NCBI GenBank assembly: GCA_000437215.1
Contig: FR898644.1
Span: forward strand, 1-64,000
Reading direction: 5' to 3'
Source: Clostridium sp. CAG:440
GTDB taxonomy: Bacteria > Bacillota > Clostridia > TANB77 > CAG-508
DNA length: 64,000 nt
Below, piece after piece: positions 53,776 to 62,505 of this stretch. Under the pieces are notes generated by a model. That model had not been told where the DNA came from and ran no database searches. It saw only the letters and a program-made list of their open reading frames with translations. How positions within the stretch are numbered: the first letter of the stretch is position 1; each line of letters starts with the position of its first letter. The translations under genes and the position numbers were made by a program.

Positions 53776-55137
53776 ATGAGCATAGAGAATGAATATATTC
53801 AAATGAAAAAAAATGAGGGAAAGGTGTTTAATGGAGTAGATCATGGAAAAATTGTAGATAACATCATGAAAGTTAATTTTGACAAAATAAAAAACTTCCC
53901 TTATAATTCTTATGATAACATTCAAGAATGGCAGTTAAAAAGAATATCAGAAATAGTTGATTATGCTTATGAAAATATACCACTATATCATAAAAAATAT
54001 TCTAAAATAGGATATAAAAAAGGAATGATAAAGACTTGGAAAGATTTTGAAAAGTTACCAATTATATATAAAGAAGAACTTATTGAAGGATTTCCAAATG
54101 AAATTGCTAAAAACATAGAGGATTTTAATTTATCAACAAGAAGTTCTGGAACAAGTGGGGAATTTTTAACTTTATCGCTTACAATAGATGCAATTTATAT
54201 AGATACAATACAAGGAGTAAGACAATTCTTATTGCAAAATTCAAATAATTATTTTCCAGAAGATGTAATACTTTTTATATATACTGTACCATGGTGGATA
54301 AAAAATATAAATGGAAAATATAGACAAGAATTTTTACCAACAACAGCAACAGTCGATGAAGTTATTAAAAAGATAGAAGAGGTAAGACCAAAAATAATCT
54401 CTACATATCCAACTTATTTGACTAAAATGGCAAATCATAAAATAAATTTAAAAGAATATGGTGTAGAATTAGTAGTGGTTCATTCTGAACAGTCGACTAG
54501 ACAGTCAAGAGATATGTTAGAAAAAGCATTAAATGTAAAAGTACTTGATGAGTATAGTAGTGAAGAATTAACTAGAATCGCTCTTGAATGTCCAGAACAT
54601 ATATATCATTTGGAAGAAGATGCCTGCTATATAGAGATAGTTGATTCTAAAACGAAAGAAACATTAAACTATGGAGAAACAGGGATTGTAGTGGGAACGA
54701 ATTTATTAAATACATCTACACCATTAATTAGATATTATCAAGGAGATTTAGCAAGAATAGAAAAACCAGTAAAATGTAAATGTGGGAATAATTGTAGAGT
54801 ATTAAAAAATTTGTATGGAAGATATATGGATAGTATAATTACAAAAGATGATGAAATAATACCTGCTTCAGCATTTATGGATATGGCATACAATTGGTTT
54901 TTTACTATGTCAATTCCTATTCATGGCTTAAGATATCAATTTGTACAACATGACAAAGAAAGTATCGAATTATATTTGATAAAAGGAAAATACAATATTG
55001 ATCTCCAAAAAATAAAAGAAAGTATGTATCTTTTAGTGCCAAGGAGTATGAAAGTTGATATAAAAATGGTTGATGAGTTACCTGAATTAGGACAAAAATA
55101 TAGACCAGTTATAAGTTTCGTGAAGGAAGGAAAATAA
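53776..55137 (+). CDS. Adenylate-forming ligase, phenylacetate-CoA ligase/CapK-like (copy 2)
   Basis: This 453-residue protein (a start at 53773 is also possible) is a tandem paralogue of the previous gene, with the same motifs: STRSSGTSGEFLTLS, DEYSSEE, RYYQGDLARIEKP and CKCGNNCRVLKN. Large blocks are almost identical in DNA (for example 54508-54607 against 53148-53247), while other parts differ clearly. Differences near the substrate region (LMLQSGDNY against FLLQNSNNY) suggest two related substrates. It is 3 bases from the next gene. Confidence 0.82.
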   Translation: MSIENEYIQMKKNEGKVFNGVDHGKIVDNIMKVNFDKIKNFPYNSYDNIQEWQLKRISEIVDYAYENIPLYHKKYSKIGYKKGMIKTWKDFEKLPIIYKEELIEGFPNEIAKNIEDFNLSTRSSGTSGEFLTLSLTIDAIYIDTIQGVRQFLLQNSNNYFPEDVILFIYTVPWWIKNINGKYRQEFLPTTATVDEVIKKIEEVRPKIISTYPTYLTKMANHKINLKEYGVELVVVHSEQSTRQSRDMLEKALNVKVLDEYSSEELTRIALECPEHIYHLEEDACYIEIVDSKTKETLNYGETGIVVGTNLLNTSTPLIRYYQGDLARIEKPVKCKCGNNCRVLKNLYGRYMDSIITKDDEIIPASAFMDMAYNWFFTMSIPIHGLRYQFVQHDKESIELYLIKGKYNIDLQKIKESMYLLVPRSMKVDIKMVDELPELGQKYRPVISFVKEGK

Positions 55138-55140
55138 ATA

Positions 55141-56361
55141 ATGGATATGAATGATATATTAAATTGTACTAATATTGGAAAAAGTGATTTAGATAATGCA
55201 AAATTACTTGTGGAAAATAAAATAAAAGAATTAAGGGATTGTACTCCAAATGTTAAATTTGAACACAATAAGTTAGCGGAAGTTGAAATTAATAAGTTTT
55301 TTTATAACAAAGAAACCGTAGATCGAGTTATGATAGTATTAAGAGCTAATGGATGTGAACATTATAAACAAGACGGAGGGTGTTCGATGTGTTCTCATTT
55401 TAATGGAACAGATAGAAATGCTGAAATTACAACGGAAGAATATATTGAACAATGGAAAAATGTTATAAATGGAACTGGATTAAATTGTAATAATTTTAAT
55501 TTGAATAATTACCCTGTGGTATGTGTATATAACTTAGGAAGTCTTTTGAATGAAAATGAAATATCAAAAGATGCAGTTAGCTATATATTTAAATCATTGA
55601 ATTCTTATGATGGAATAAAAAAGGTAATTATTGAATCAAGAGCAGAATATGTGAAAGATGAAGTATTACAAAATATATCAGAAATTTATAAAAATGGCAT
55701 TATGGAAGTTGGAATAGGAGTAGAGTCAACTAACAGAATTGTTAGAGAAATATGTCATCATAAAGGAATTGATAATTTATCAATAATAAAAGATGCAGTT
55801 TCTCTATTGCACAAATACAAATTTAAAGCTTTAGCATACATTAACTTTAAACCAATTTTTTTAACAGAACAGGAAGCTATTAATGATGCAATAAAAACAG
55901 CAATAGATTGTTTCAATATGGGATTTGATGCTGTATCAATAGAACCAACATCACTACAAAATTATTCATTGGCAAATCACTTATATCAGATTGGGCAGTA
56001 TAGAGTTCCTTGGCTTTGGAGTATAAGAGATGTAGTTAAAGGGATATATGATGAAATGGAAAATCAAAAGTTAGATATTAGGCTTGGTGGATATTTTGAT
56101 GAAGAAGTGCTAAGTGGTAGCCAAGGAGTAGGATATGAGGAAAAAAACGAGATTTTCCCTCATATGACTTCTTTGAATTGTAGTGAATGTTCAAATGAAT
56201 TCATAGAGTGTATAAAAAAATTTAATATGACTTATGATATAAATGAATTATATAATATAAAAGAATGTAATAAATGTTATAAAATATGGGAAGATGTAAA
56301 GAAAATTAGAGATTCAAGAAATATAATAAAAAGAGCAAATGACATTTTGGGAAATGTTTAA
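55141..56361 (+). CDS. Radical SAM enzyme of the archaeosine-synthase/TIGR01210-like type
   Basis: This 406-residue protein has the wide cluster motif NGCEHYKQDGGCSMCSHF (Cys72, Cys81, Cys84; CX8CX2C), which is characteristic of the TIGR01210/RaSEA-like branch and differs from the usual CX3CX2C. It continues with VIIESRAEYV, the EVGIGVEST segment and a C-terminal cysteine cluster (CSECSNEFIEC, ECNKCYKIW). Archaeal relatives act on archaeosine precursor in tRNA; the role in this operon is unknown and need not concern tRNA. Confidence 0.75.
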   Translation: MDMNDILNCTNIGKSDLDNAKLLVENKIKELRDCTPNVKFEHNKLAEVEINKFFYNKETVDRVMIVLRANGCEHYKQDGGCSMCSHFNGTDRNAEITTEEYIEQWKNVINGTGLNCNNFNLNNYPVVCVYNLGSLLNENEISKDAVSYIFKSLNSYDGIKKVIIESRAEYVKDEVLQNISEIYKNGIMEVGIGVESTNRIVREICHHKGIDNLSIIKDAVSLLHKYKFKALAYINFKPIFLTEQEAINDAIKTAIDCFNMGFDAVSIEPTSLQNYSLANHLYQIGQYRVPWLWSIRDVVKGIYDEMENQKLDIRLGGYFDEEVLSGSQGVGYEEKNEIFPHMTSLNCSECSNEFIECIKKFNMTYDINELYNIKECNKCYKIWEDVKKIRDSRNIIKRANDILGNV

Positions 56362-56380
56362 TAAAAGTGAGGTTAGATAA

Positions 56381-56884
56381 ATGGAGATAAGATTAGCTAA
56401 AAAAAGTGACTTGGATGGAATAAATCAATTGTTTACAGAAGTGATAAAAGATTTGAAAACAAATAAAAAAATTGATATGCTTTGGGGAGAAGTTTATCCT
56501 TTCTGTGAATTTGATACAGATATTTTAAATCAAAACATGTATGTATTAGAAGACAATAATAAAATAATTGGAAGTTTTTCTCTTAGTGATTACGATGATC
56601 CAGATTATAGGAATATAAAATGGACAAGTGAAAATAAAAAGTTTTTCTATTTAAATAGGCTTGTTGTTTTACCATCAGAACAAGGAAAAGGATATGCTAA
56701 AAAGATGATGCAATTTATAGAAGAATATGCTAAAAGTAATAGTTTTGATGTAATTAGATTGACGGTATATTGTGAAAATGTATTTGCAATTGGATTATAT
56801 GAAAAATTGGGATTCAAGAAAGTCAATGAAGGCAACTGGAAATTAGAAGATAAAGTTTTTATTGGTTATGAAAAGAATATGTAA
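56381..56884 (+). CDS. GNAT family N-acetyltransferase
   Basis: This 167-residue protein has the acetyl-CoA-binding motif LNRLVVLPSEQGKGYAKKMMQFIEEYAK and the GLYEKLGFKKVNEG ending of the family. It is the last gene of the radical SAM-ligase operon and might acetylate a product or protect the host. GAGGTTAG precedes the ATG. Confidence 0.85.
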   Translation: MEIRLAKKSDLDGINQLFTEVIKDLKTNKKIDMLWGEVYPFCEFDTDILNQNMYVLEDNNKIIGSFSLSDYDDPDYRNIKWTSENKKFFYLNRLVVLPSEQGKGYAKKMMQFIEEYAKSNSFDVIRLTVYCENVFAIGLYEKLGFKKVNEGNWKLEDKVFIGYEKNM

Positions 56885-56907
56885 AAAGAAAAAAGCCAAG
56901 CTGAGAG

Positions 56908-58418
56908 TTATCTGCTTGGTTCTTCTTCATCTATACTCATTTCTCTTTTATGAGTTTTATCTAGATCCTTTGAAACCTCTTTTATAAATTCCCACATTTT
57001 TTGCATAGAAGAGATTGAAACTCTTTCATGAGGACTATGAGGATTCTCTATATTTGGAGAGATTGAAACATATTGTAAGTTTGGGATTTTTTTTGAAAAC
57101 CATGCACATTCTAATAGAAAGTGTTCTTCTTTTAAATTTGGCTCTCGATTGAAAACTTTCTTATATTTCTGCACTAGGTATTCTATAAATTCGGAGTCCT
57201 TTTTCTGAGAATATCCGTGGAAAATCAAATGTTTCAATGGTATCAAAACCGATTTGTGCTTCAACATTTTGCAACCTTGAAGTGAACTGTTGAGTTAATT
57301 CGGGACTAAGATTGCTCCTTATTGAATTTTCAAGTAATAAAGTATCTTTATCAAAGAAAATTGTTCCTAGATTAGTGGACAAAATACTTTCAGCACTTCC
57401 TTTTTTGGTCAATATAGGGCCATTGGGAAATTTAGAAATATATCTAATTATTTTCGAGGTAACATTTCTATCAAAACCTATATCCATTGTTGGAACTAGT
57501 GAGAATTTTATAGAAATATTAGGATTATTATGTTGAGTTCGTAAATGATTTTCTAATTCTTGAATATGAACATTTAAAGATTCTAATTTTAATGGACTGG
57601 TTGTTATTGTACATTCTACTTTTCTTGGGATAGCTGTTACCCAAGAGCCTCCATCTATAAAATTTAAGAATACATCTTTATTACTATTCAATTTCGCAAG
57701 AATATTTCCTAGAACAATAATTGGATTACCTCTGTTTTTATCAATATCTTTTCCCGAATGCCCACCGTTCAAAACCATCTACAGAAATTTGATAGCTTGA
57801 TTTTGATGTAATTTCAGGAATTAGTGTTCTTGAATCATTAAGTTTTAGTACTCTTGAGAAATTTGAGGCACATCCACAATTAATCACATCTTCGGAAAAA
57901 GCATCTAAAGATATTATTCGCTTACTTTTTAAATTAGAAAAATCTATATTTTTAGCACCATTCATAGATGTTTCTTCTTCTGATGTAAAAATCATCTCTA
58001 AATTTGGATGTTGTATAGTATGAGAGTCTAACATCGCTAACATATATGCAACTCCAATGCCATTATCAGCACCTATACTTGTATCTAAGGATCTAATATA
58101 ATCGCCATCAATAACTAATTGAATTGGATCAGAAGAAAAATCATGATTACTTGTTTCGATTTTTTCACAAATCATATCTGTATGACTTTGAAATGCAAGA
58201 TAACTATTTGTTCCATTTGTTGCACCTTTTTTAATAATAACATTATTAAATTCATCGGAATAAAATTCTAAGCCATTTCTACTGTTTGCAAAGTTTTTTA
58301 AATAATTTACCATACCTATTTCGTTTCCAGATTTTCTAGGGATTTTATCTATTTCCTGAAAAAAAGAAATTACCTTTCCAACTTCTCCATATCGTGATAT
58401 ATCTTCATTGCTTAACAT
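56908..58418 (-). CDS. pepD: Aminoacyl-histidine dipeptidase PepD, needs +1 shifts at codons 218 and 401 (CGG)
   Basis: This M20 family metallopeptidase cuts Xaa-His and related dipeptides. The N-terminal part has GNEIGMVNYLKNFAN, the metal motif AFQSHTDMICEK and the TSEEETSMNGAKN pair of glutamates. Frame 0 stops at 57741. Reading CGGT (plus-strand 57764-57767) as Gly gives DGFEGGHSGKDIDKNRGNPI, the invariant GGHSG segment. Reading CGGA (57214-57217) as Gly gives FDFPGYSQKKDSEFIEYL, leading to SPHERVSISSMQKMWEFI. The rebuilt protein has 502 residues, close to the family length (about 480). Its stop is 23 bases from the GNAT stop on the other strand. Confidence 0.9.
57214..57217 (-). other. 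CGGN +1 frameshift site 2 in pepD
   Basis: On the minus strand, in-frame CGG (57217-57215) is followed by A; the upstream codon is CCA. Gly reading restores the C-terminal 100 residues. Confidence 0.87.
57764..57767 (-). other. CGGN +1 frameshift site 1 in pepD
   Basis: On the minus strand, in-frame CGG (57767-57765, codon 218) is followed by T; the upstream codon is GAA. Gly reading restores GGHSG. Confidence 0.88.
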
Positions 58419-58520
58419 ATTACAAACTCCTATCCATAATTATTTTACATAAAAATTATAACAAAAAAGACAAAAAATGTCAATGTATTGCTTGATATAT
58501 ATAGTGTTTGAGGCTATAAA

Positions 58521-58561
58521 TTAAGGAAAACCTTGACAAAGCTACATAAAAATGGTATGAT
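58521..58561 (+). promoter_or_regulatory. ABC-F promoter with overlapping operator
   Basis: TTGACA at 58533-58538 and TATGAT at 58556-58561, spacer 17. The palindrome TTAAGGAAAACCTTGA (58521-58536) covers the first half of the -35 box. It matches the operator copies at 51108-51173. Confidence 0.75.
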
Positions 58562-58592
58562 ATATATGGAATTTTTTTTAAGGGGTGAAATT

Positions 58593-60353
58593 ATGATAAT
58601 TTTAGACGTGAATAAATTAGATAAAGACTTCGGTTATGGTAAACTTTTTGAAGATGTATCATTTTCTCTTAATGAGGGAGAATCTATCTCAATAGTAGGA
58701 CCAAATGGATGTGGAAAATCTACATTATTAAAACTAATTGCTGGACTTGAGAGAGTAGAAGGTGGACAGGTTAGCATAAAAAAAGGTGCAAAAGTTGCTT
58801 ATCTAGATCAAACAGGATCTAGCATAAGAGATGATAGACCTGTTTACGAAGTATTAAAAGATGCTTTTGTAGACTTGAAAGAAATGGAACAGGAGCTAAA
58901 TTATTTACAAGGGAAAATGGAATCGGGTATAGATGGAGAAGAATATAATAAAGTATTAGAAAGATTTTGCAATTTGACTGAAAGATTTTCTATGGCTGGT
59001 GGATATGACATGGAAAACAATATAAATACAGTTGTTGATGGATTGAAAATTAATAAAAATTTATTAAATCAAAGTTATAATGACTTGAGTGGTGGAGAAA
59101 AGACACTTGTACAATTGGCAAAGGCACTTTTAATAAAGCCAGATTTAATTCTATTGGATGAGCCAACAAACCATTTAGATATTGATAGAATTGAATGGCT
59201 TGAAAGTTACATAAAATCATTTAAGGGTGCATCTGTTATTGTTTCTCATGATAGATATTTTCTAGATAGAATGTCAAATAAAATTTTAGATTTAGATAAT
59301 GGGTCTGGAAAAGTATATTCTACTAATTATACAGGATTTTTAGAAGAAAAACAGAGAGATTTTGAAAAACAAATGGCTAATTACAAAGACCAACAAGCTT
59401 TAATAAAGAAATTAGAAGCAGAGAAAAAATATTTCGCTGAAAGAGGAATGGCGACAAATAGTTCAACATTAACAGCTAGAGCTCATACATTGCAAACCAA
59501 AATTGACAGATTAAAAGCAATGGCAGTTGCAAGACCAAAAGAACAAAAAAAATTGAATGTAGGATTTAATGAGGAAAGAAAATCAAGTAAAAAAGTAATT
59601 ACTGCAGAAGGATTAACGGTTGCAACTCCAGATGGCAGAAAGATCCTTGATGATATAGATTTAGAAGTGTGTGCAGGAGAGAGAGTAGCTTTTATAGGTT
59701 CAAATGGTAGTGGAAAATCTACTTTTATAAAAAGTATTCTAGGTGAACAAGAATTACCAGTAAAGGGTGATGTGACTATTGGACCAAGTGTAAAAGTAGG
59801 ATATTTACCACAAATAATAAATTTTCCTAATGATGAACAGCAAGTATTGGATTATTTTAGAGGTGAAACTGGGGTTAGTGAACAAAAAGCAAGACAAATA
59901 TTGGCTGGTTTTGAGTTTTACAAAGAGGATGTTACGAAAAGAGTGAAAAATCTTTCTGGAGGAGAAAGGATGAAAGTAAAATTAGCTGAACTTTTACAAC
60001 AGAAGATTAATACATTAATTTTTGACGAGCCAACAAACCATATTGATATTCCAACAAAAGAAGTTCTAGAAGATGCAATAGAGGACTTTGATGGTACGCT
60101 TATATTTGTGAGTCATGACAGATATTTTATAAATAAATTTGCTGATAAAACTGTTGAATTTAAGGATGGTAAAGTAACAACATATTTAGGAAACTATGAA
60201 GATTATAAAAGAAGCAAAGAAAAAGAAAAGAATAAACAAGATAGTTTTTCAGAAAGGTTAAAGGTAACACCAAATCAAATGGCTAAACAAAAAAATAATG
60301 TATCAAATAATAAAAAGAAAAGACAAAGCAGAGATGATGATTGGGAAAGATAG
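58593..60353 (+). CDS. ABC-F family ATPase (ribosome-associated)
   Basis: This 586-residue protein has two ABC domains and no membrane segments. Walker A sites are GPNGCGKST and GSNGSGKST, signatures are LSGGEKT and LSGGERM, and Walker B sites are LILLDEPTNHLDID and LIFDEPTNHIDIP, with the ABC-F linker between (EEKQRDFEKQMANYKDQQ). ABC-F proteins act on the ribosome, and several protect it from antibiotics. The ATG at 58593 has GGGGTG upstream. The operator at its promoter links it to the XRE-controlled gene set, which suggests a self-protection role. Confidence 0.88.
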   Translation: MIILDVNKLDKDFGYGKLFEDVSFSLNEGESISIVGPNGCGKSTLLKLIAGLERVEGGQVSIKKGAKVAYLDQTGSSIRDDRPVYEVLKDAFVDLKEMEQELNYLQGKMESGIDGEEYNKVLERFCNLTERFSMAGGYDMENNINTVVDGLKINKNLLNQSYNDLSGGEKTLVQLAKALLIKPDLILLDEPTNHLDIDRIEWLESYIKSFKGASVIVSHDRYFLDRMSNKILDLDNGSGKVYSTNYTGFLEEKQRDFEKQMANYKDQQALIKKLEAEKKYFAERGMATNSSTLTARAHTLQTKIDRLKAMAVARPKEQKKLNVGFNEERKSSKKVITAEGLTVATPDGRKILDDIDLEVCAGERVAFIGSNGSGKSTFIKSILGEQELPVKGDVTIGPSVKVGYLPQIINFPNDEQQVLDYFRGETGVSEQKARQILAGFEFYKEDVTKRVKNLSGGERMKVKLAELLQQKINTLIFDEPTNHIDIPTKEVLEDAIEDFDGTLIFVSHDRYFINKFADKTVEFKDGKVTTYLGNYEDYKRSKEKEKNKQDSFSERLKVTPNQMAKQKNNVSNNKKKRQSRDDDWER

Positions 60354-60370
60354 AAAATAAGGATTAAATG

Positions 60371-60394
60371 TGAGGCTACTTTTCAGTAGCCTCA
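60371..60394. terminator. Hairpin between convergent genes
   Basis: TGAGGCTACT-TTTC-AGTAGCCTCA is a perfect 10-base-pair stem between the ABC-F and ATP-grasp stops. There is no direct T-run. Confidence 0.65.
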
Positions 60395-60413
60395 TTAAAT
60401 GTCCTTATCTTTT

Positions 60414-61361
60414 TTAAAATAATGAATATTTAATGCTTTTCGTTGAAGGCATTTCTTTTCCTAAAAACAAATTATAATTGTATTCAAAAATTGAAGGTAA
60501 ATTACTTTCAATCATTAATTTGTCAATTTGTCTTGTAGAACCTTGAAATCTAGGATTTATTTCAATAAAATATAATTGATTGTTAGTATATATGTAATCT
60601 ATACCAAGTACGCCGAGATAACCTAATGATTGCAATTTTTGGCATATATTATAAGATTGTTCAATAATTTTATCTTTTATTTCAGTTTGGATAGTTATAT
60701 CATAATTTGAGCCAATATATTCAAGTTTATCAATAATTTCAAGTTCTTGTTGAGAAGGTGGCAATATTTCTATTTGATTTTTTCCAATCAGGCAATGAAT
60801 ATTATATGGAATATTGTCTTTTTCATAAGCAGAAATAGAATATAATTCATCTTTTAACAATATTGCTTCAATTTGCTTATAATTGGATTGGTTACAAAAG
60901 AATGTTTTGGAACCACCACTACCAACAGGAAGCTGAATGACTAACTCATTTGATATTTTATTAAAATCACTATATTTAAAATCAATACCTTTTATCATAT
61001 AGTATTTCAACATAGGAACTATGTCTTTTAACAGTTTACGAGTTTCAAATTTATTATTTAATCTTTCTAATAAATTTAAATCATTTAAACATACTTGTTT
61101 AGCACATTTAGGAATAATACAGTTTGCTACCAATAAGGGATCGTGTCCAATGATCTCAGCTGGTTCATTAATTTTAGATAATTCTCTATTATATAGTGTA
61201 ATCTCTTTGATATGATTATCTGGATTCCAATATTCAAATGTTAAAAAGCTTTCATATGACGAATTCTTTTCGGAATTTTTGCCAAACAATGTTATAGAAT
61301 AATCAAAAAAATTATTATTTTCAATAGTAGCTTGCTTTGGACCTATGTAAATTCGTTTCAT
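60414..61361 (-). CDS. ATP-grasp family enzyme
   Basis: This 315-residue protein has the ATP-grasp ending GYLGVLGIDYIYTNNQLYFIEINPRFQGSTRQID, with the Glu-x-Asn-x-Arg metal and ATP site, and a glycine-rich LPVGSGGSKTFF loop. Such enzymes join an activated carboxylate to an amine or thiol. The ATG at 61361 has GGGGGAA upstream; an in-frame start at 61385 lies in the previous gene. It is paired with the radical SAM gene upstream (13 bases), so the two probably act on one substrate. Confidence 0.82.
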   Translation of the reverse strand: MKRIYIGPKQATIENNNFFDYSITLFGKNSEKNSSYESFLTFEYWNPDNHIKEITLYNRELSKINEPAEIIGHDPLLVANCIIPKCAKQVCLNDLNLLERLNNKFETRKLLKDIVPMLKYYMIKGIDFKYSDFNKISNELVIQLPVGSGGSKTFFCNQSNYKQIEAILLKDELYSISAYEKDNIPYNIHCLIGKNQIEILPPSQQELEIIDKLEYIGSNYDITIQTEIKDKIIEQSYNICQKLQSLGYLGVLGIDYIYTNNQLYFIEINPRFQGSTRQIDKLMIESNLPSIFEYNYNLFLGKEMPSTKSIKYSLF

Positions 61362-61374
61362 ATTCAATTCCCCC

Positions 61375-62415
61375 TTAAAGTACATTATGAGAACAAGGCT
61401 TGCATAATGGTCCCATTTCTATATTGTATTTTTTACATATTTTTTCACTTTGTTCTTTTGCCTTTATAAATAGTTGGGCATTTGGTGGGAAATTAGCTTC
61501 ACCATAAGGAAATAAAGGAGATAATACAGGGTTACAACCTATTCTAGCTATTTTTTCAACTCCTTTTAATGTTTCTTCTAATGGTTCTAAACCGACAATT
61601 AACAATGATCGAACTTTATTTTTTCCAAATACTTTTACTGCTAATTCTAAAAATTTAAGATAGTTTTCTTGTCCTATTTGAGCTTTTTCTGGACAATATT
61701 TTTTCAAACATTCAACACTATTTAATTCCATATTTATTGATAGTCCGCTAATACCAGAGTTTTTCAAAAATATTAAATATTCTTCATATTGATTTGAATC
61801 AGTATAACTTGTAAATCCTCTTGGTGTCATCATTATATCAATATCATATTGGGAATATTTTTTTCCAAAATATTCGTACATTTTTGTTATTTTTTCAAGA
61901 TCTTCAATTTTTACTGAACCACTAGAAATTAGTATGTGTCGTACATTACTTTGAGATAAAGCTATGTTTAATGCTTGTTCAAGTCCAGAAATTGAATTGA
62001 ATTCATATTTGAATTCTGTAGCATTGCAAAATTTACATTTGTTTGAACAACCACTAATTAGTTGCAAACGAACACGGTCAGTATATGTATTTGTATAGAC
62101 TGTGATTTTTTTCCCTTCAATAACAATTTCATCCTTCATATAATCTGGTGGAGTTATTACTATAGTTTCTGTTACATCATTATTAGGCTCTTTGATATAA
62201 AGTTTTCCATCTTTTTCAACTAATTTATACTCAGAATTAGTTTCAACACCAATAGTTGCATATTGGTTTTCAAAGTGTAATGTTACTCCACTACAAGTAA
62301 TATAATCGTCCATTAGCCAAATATCAGATTGAGAATCCAATATTTTTTTGGCTTCACTAGAAATATTTATACCATGTTCTAGTAAATTGGCTTTTAAAAT
62401 AAAATTCTTATCCAT
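61375..62415 (-). CDS. Radical SAM enzyme paired with the ATP-grasp enzyme
   Basis: This 346-residue protein has the radical SAM motif SGCSNKCKFC (Cys123, Cys127, Cys130) after a 120-residue N-terminal domain with an ITCSGVTLHFENQYATIGVE segment. It continues with RHILISSGSVK, MMTPRGF and a C-terminal MGPLCKPCSHNVL with two more cysteines. GGAAGG precedes the ATG at 62415; a TTG at 62424 is possible. The reaction is unknown. Confidence 0.8.
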   Translation of the reverse strand: MDKNFILKANLLEHGINISSEAKKILDSQSDIWLMDDYITCSGVTLHFENQYATIGVETNSEYKLVEKDGKLYIKEPNNDVTETIVITPPDYMKDEIVIEGKKITVYTNTYTDRVRLQLISGCSNKCKFCNATEFKYEFNSISGLEQALNIALSQSNVRHILISSGSVKIEDLEKITKMYEYFGKKYSQYDIDIMMTPRGFTSYTDSNQYEEYLIFLKNSGISGLSINMELNSVECLKKYCPEKAQIGQENYLKFLELAVKVFGKNKVRSLLIVGLEPLEETLKGVEKIARIGCNPVLSPLFPYGEANFPPNAQLFIKAKEQSEKICKKYNIEMGPLCKPCSHNVL

Positions 62416-62505
62416 ATAATCCAAATCCTTCCTTTTTATAATATACCAGAATTATACAAAAAAACAGCGAAATTGTCAAATTCTATGGGGAGTTTATGAA
62501 ATTTT

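Noticed and set aside
1703..57767. The ten CGG breaks as sequencing or assembly errors
   Set aside because: Errors would not be expected to fall always at a codon boundary directly before a GGN glycine codon, to occur on both strands and in ten varied contexts, with no break of any other kind in the window. A systematic insertion of C before GG cannot be fully excluded without reads, so it is kept as the main alternative in the finding.
1703..57767. Simple reassignment of CGG to another amino acid (such as Trp or Gln, known in some bacteria)
   Set aside because: A triplet reassignment would not repair the frame; all ten sites need one extra base to be passed over.
29397..57767. Classic slippery-sequence frameshifting with P-site tRNA slippage
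   Set aside because: The codon before CGG differs between sites (TCT, TTA, AAA, CAA, GCA, TTT, CCA, GAA), and slipped pairing would be poor for most of them.
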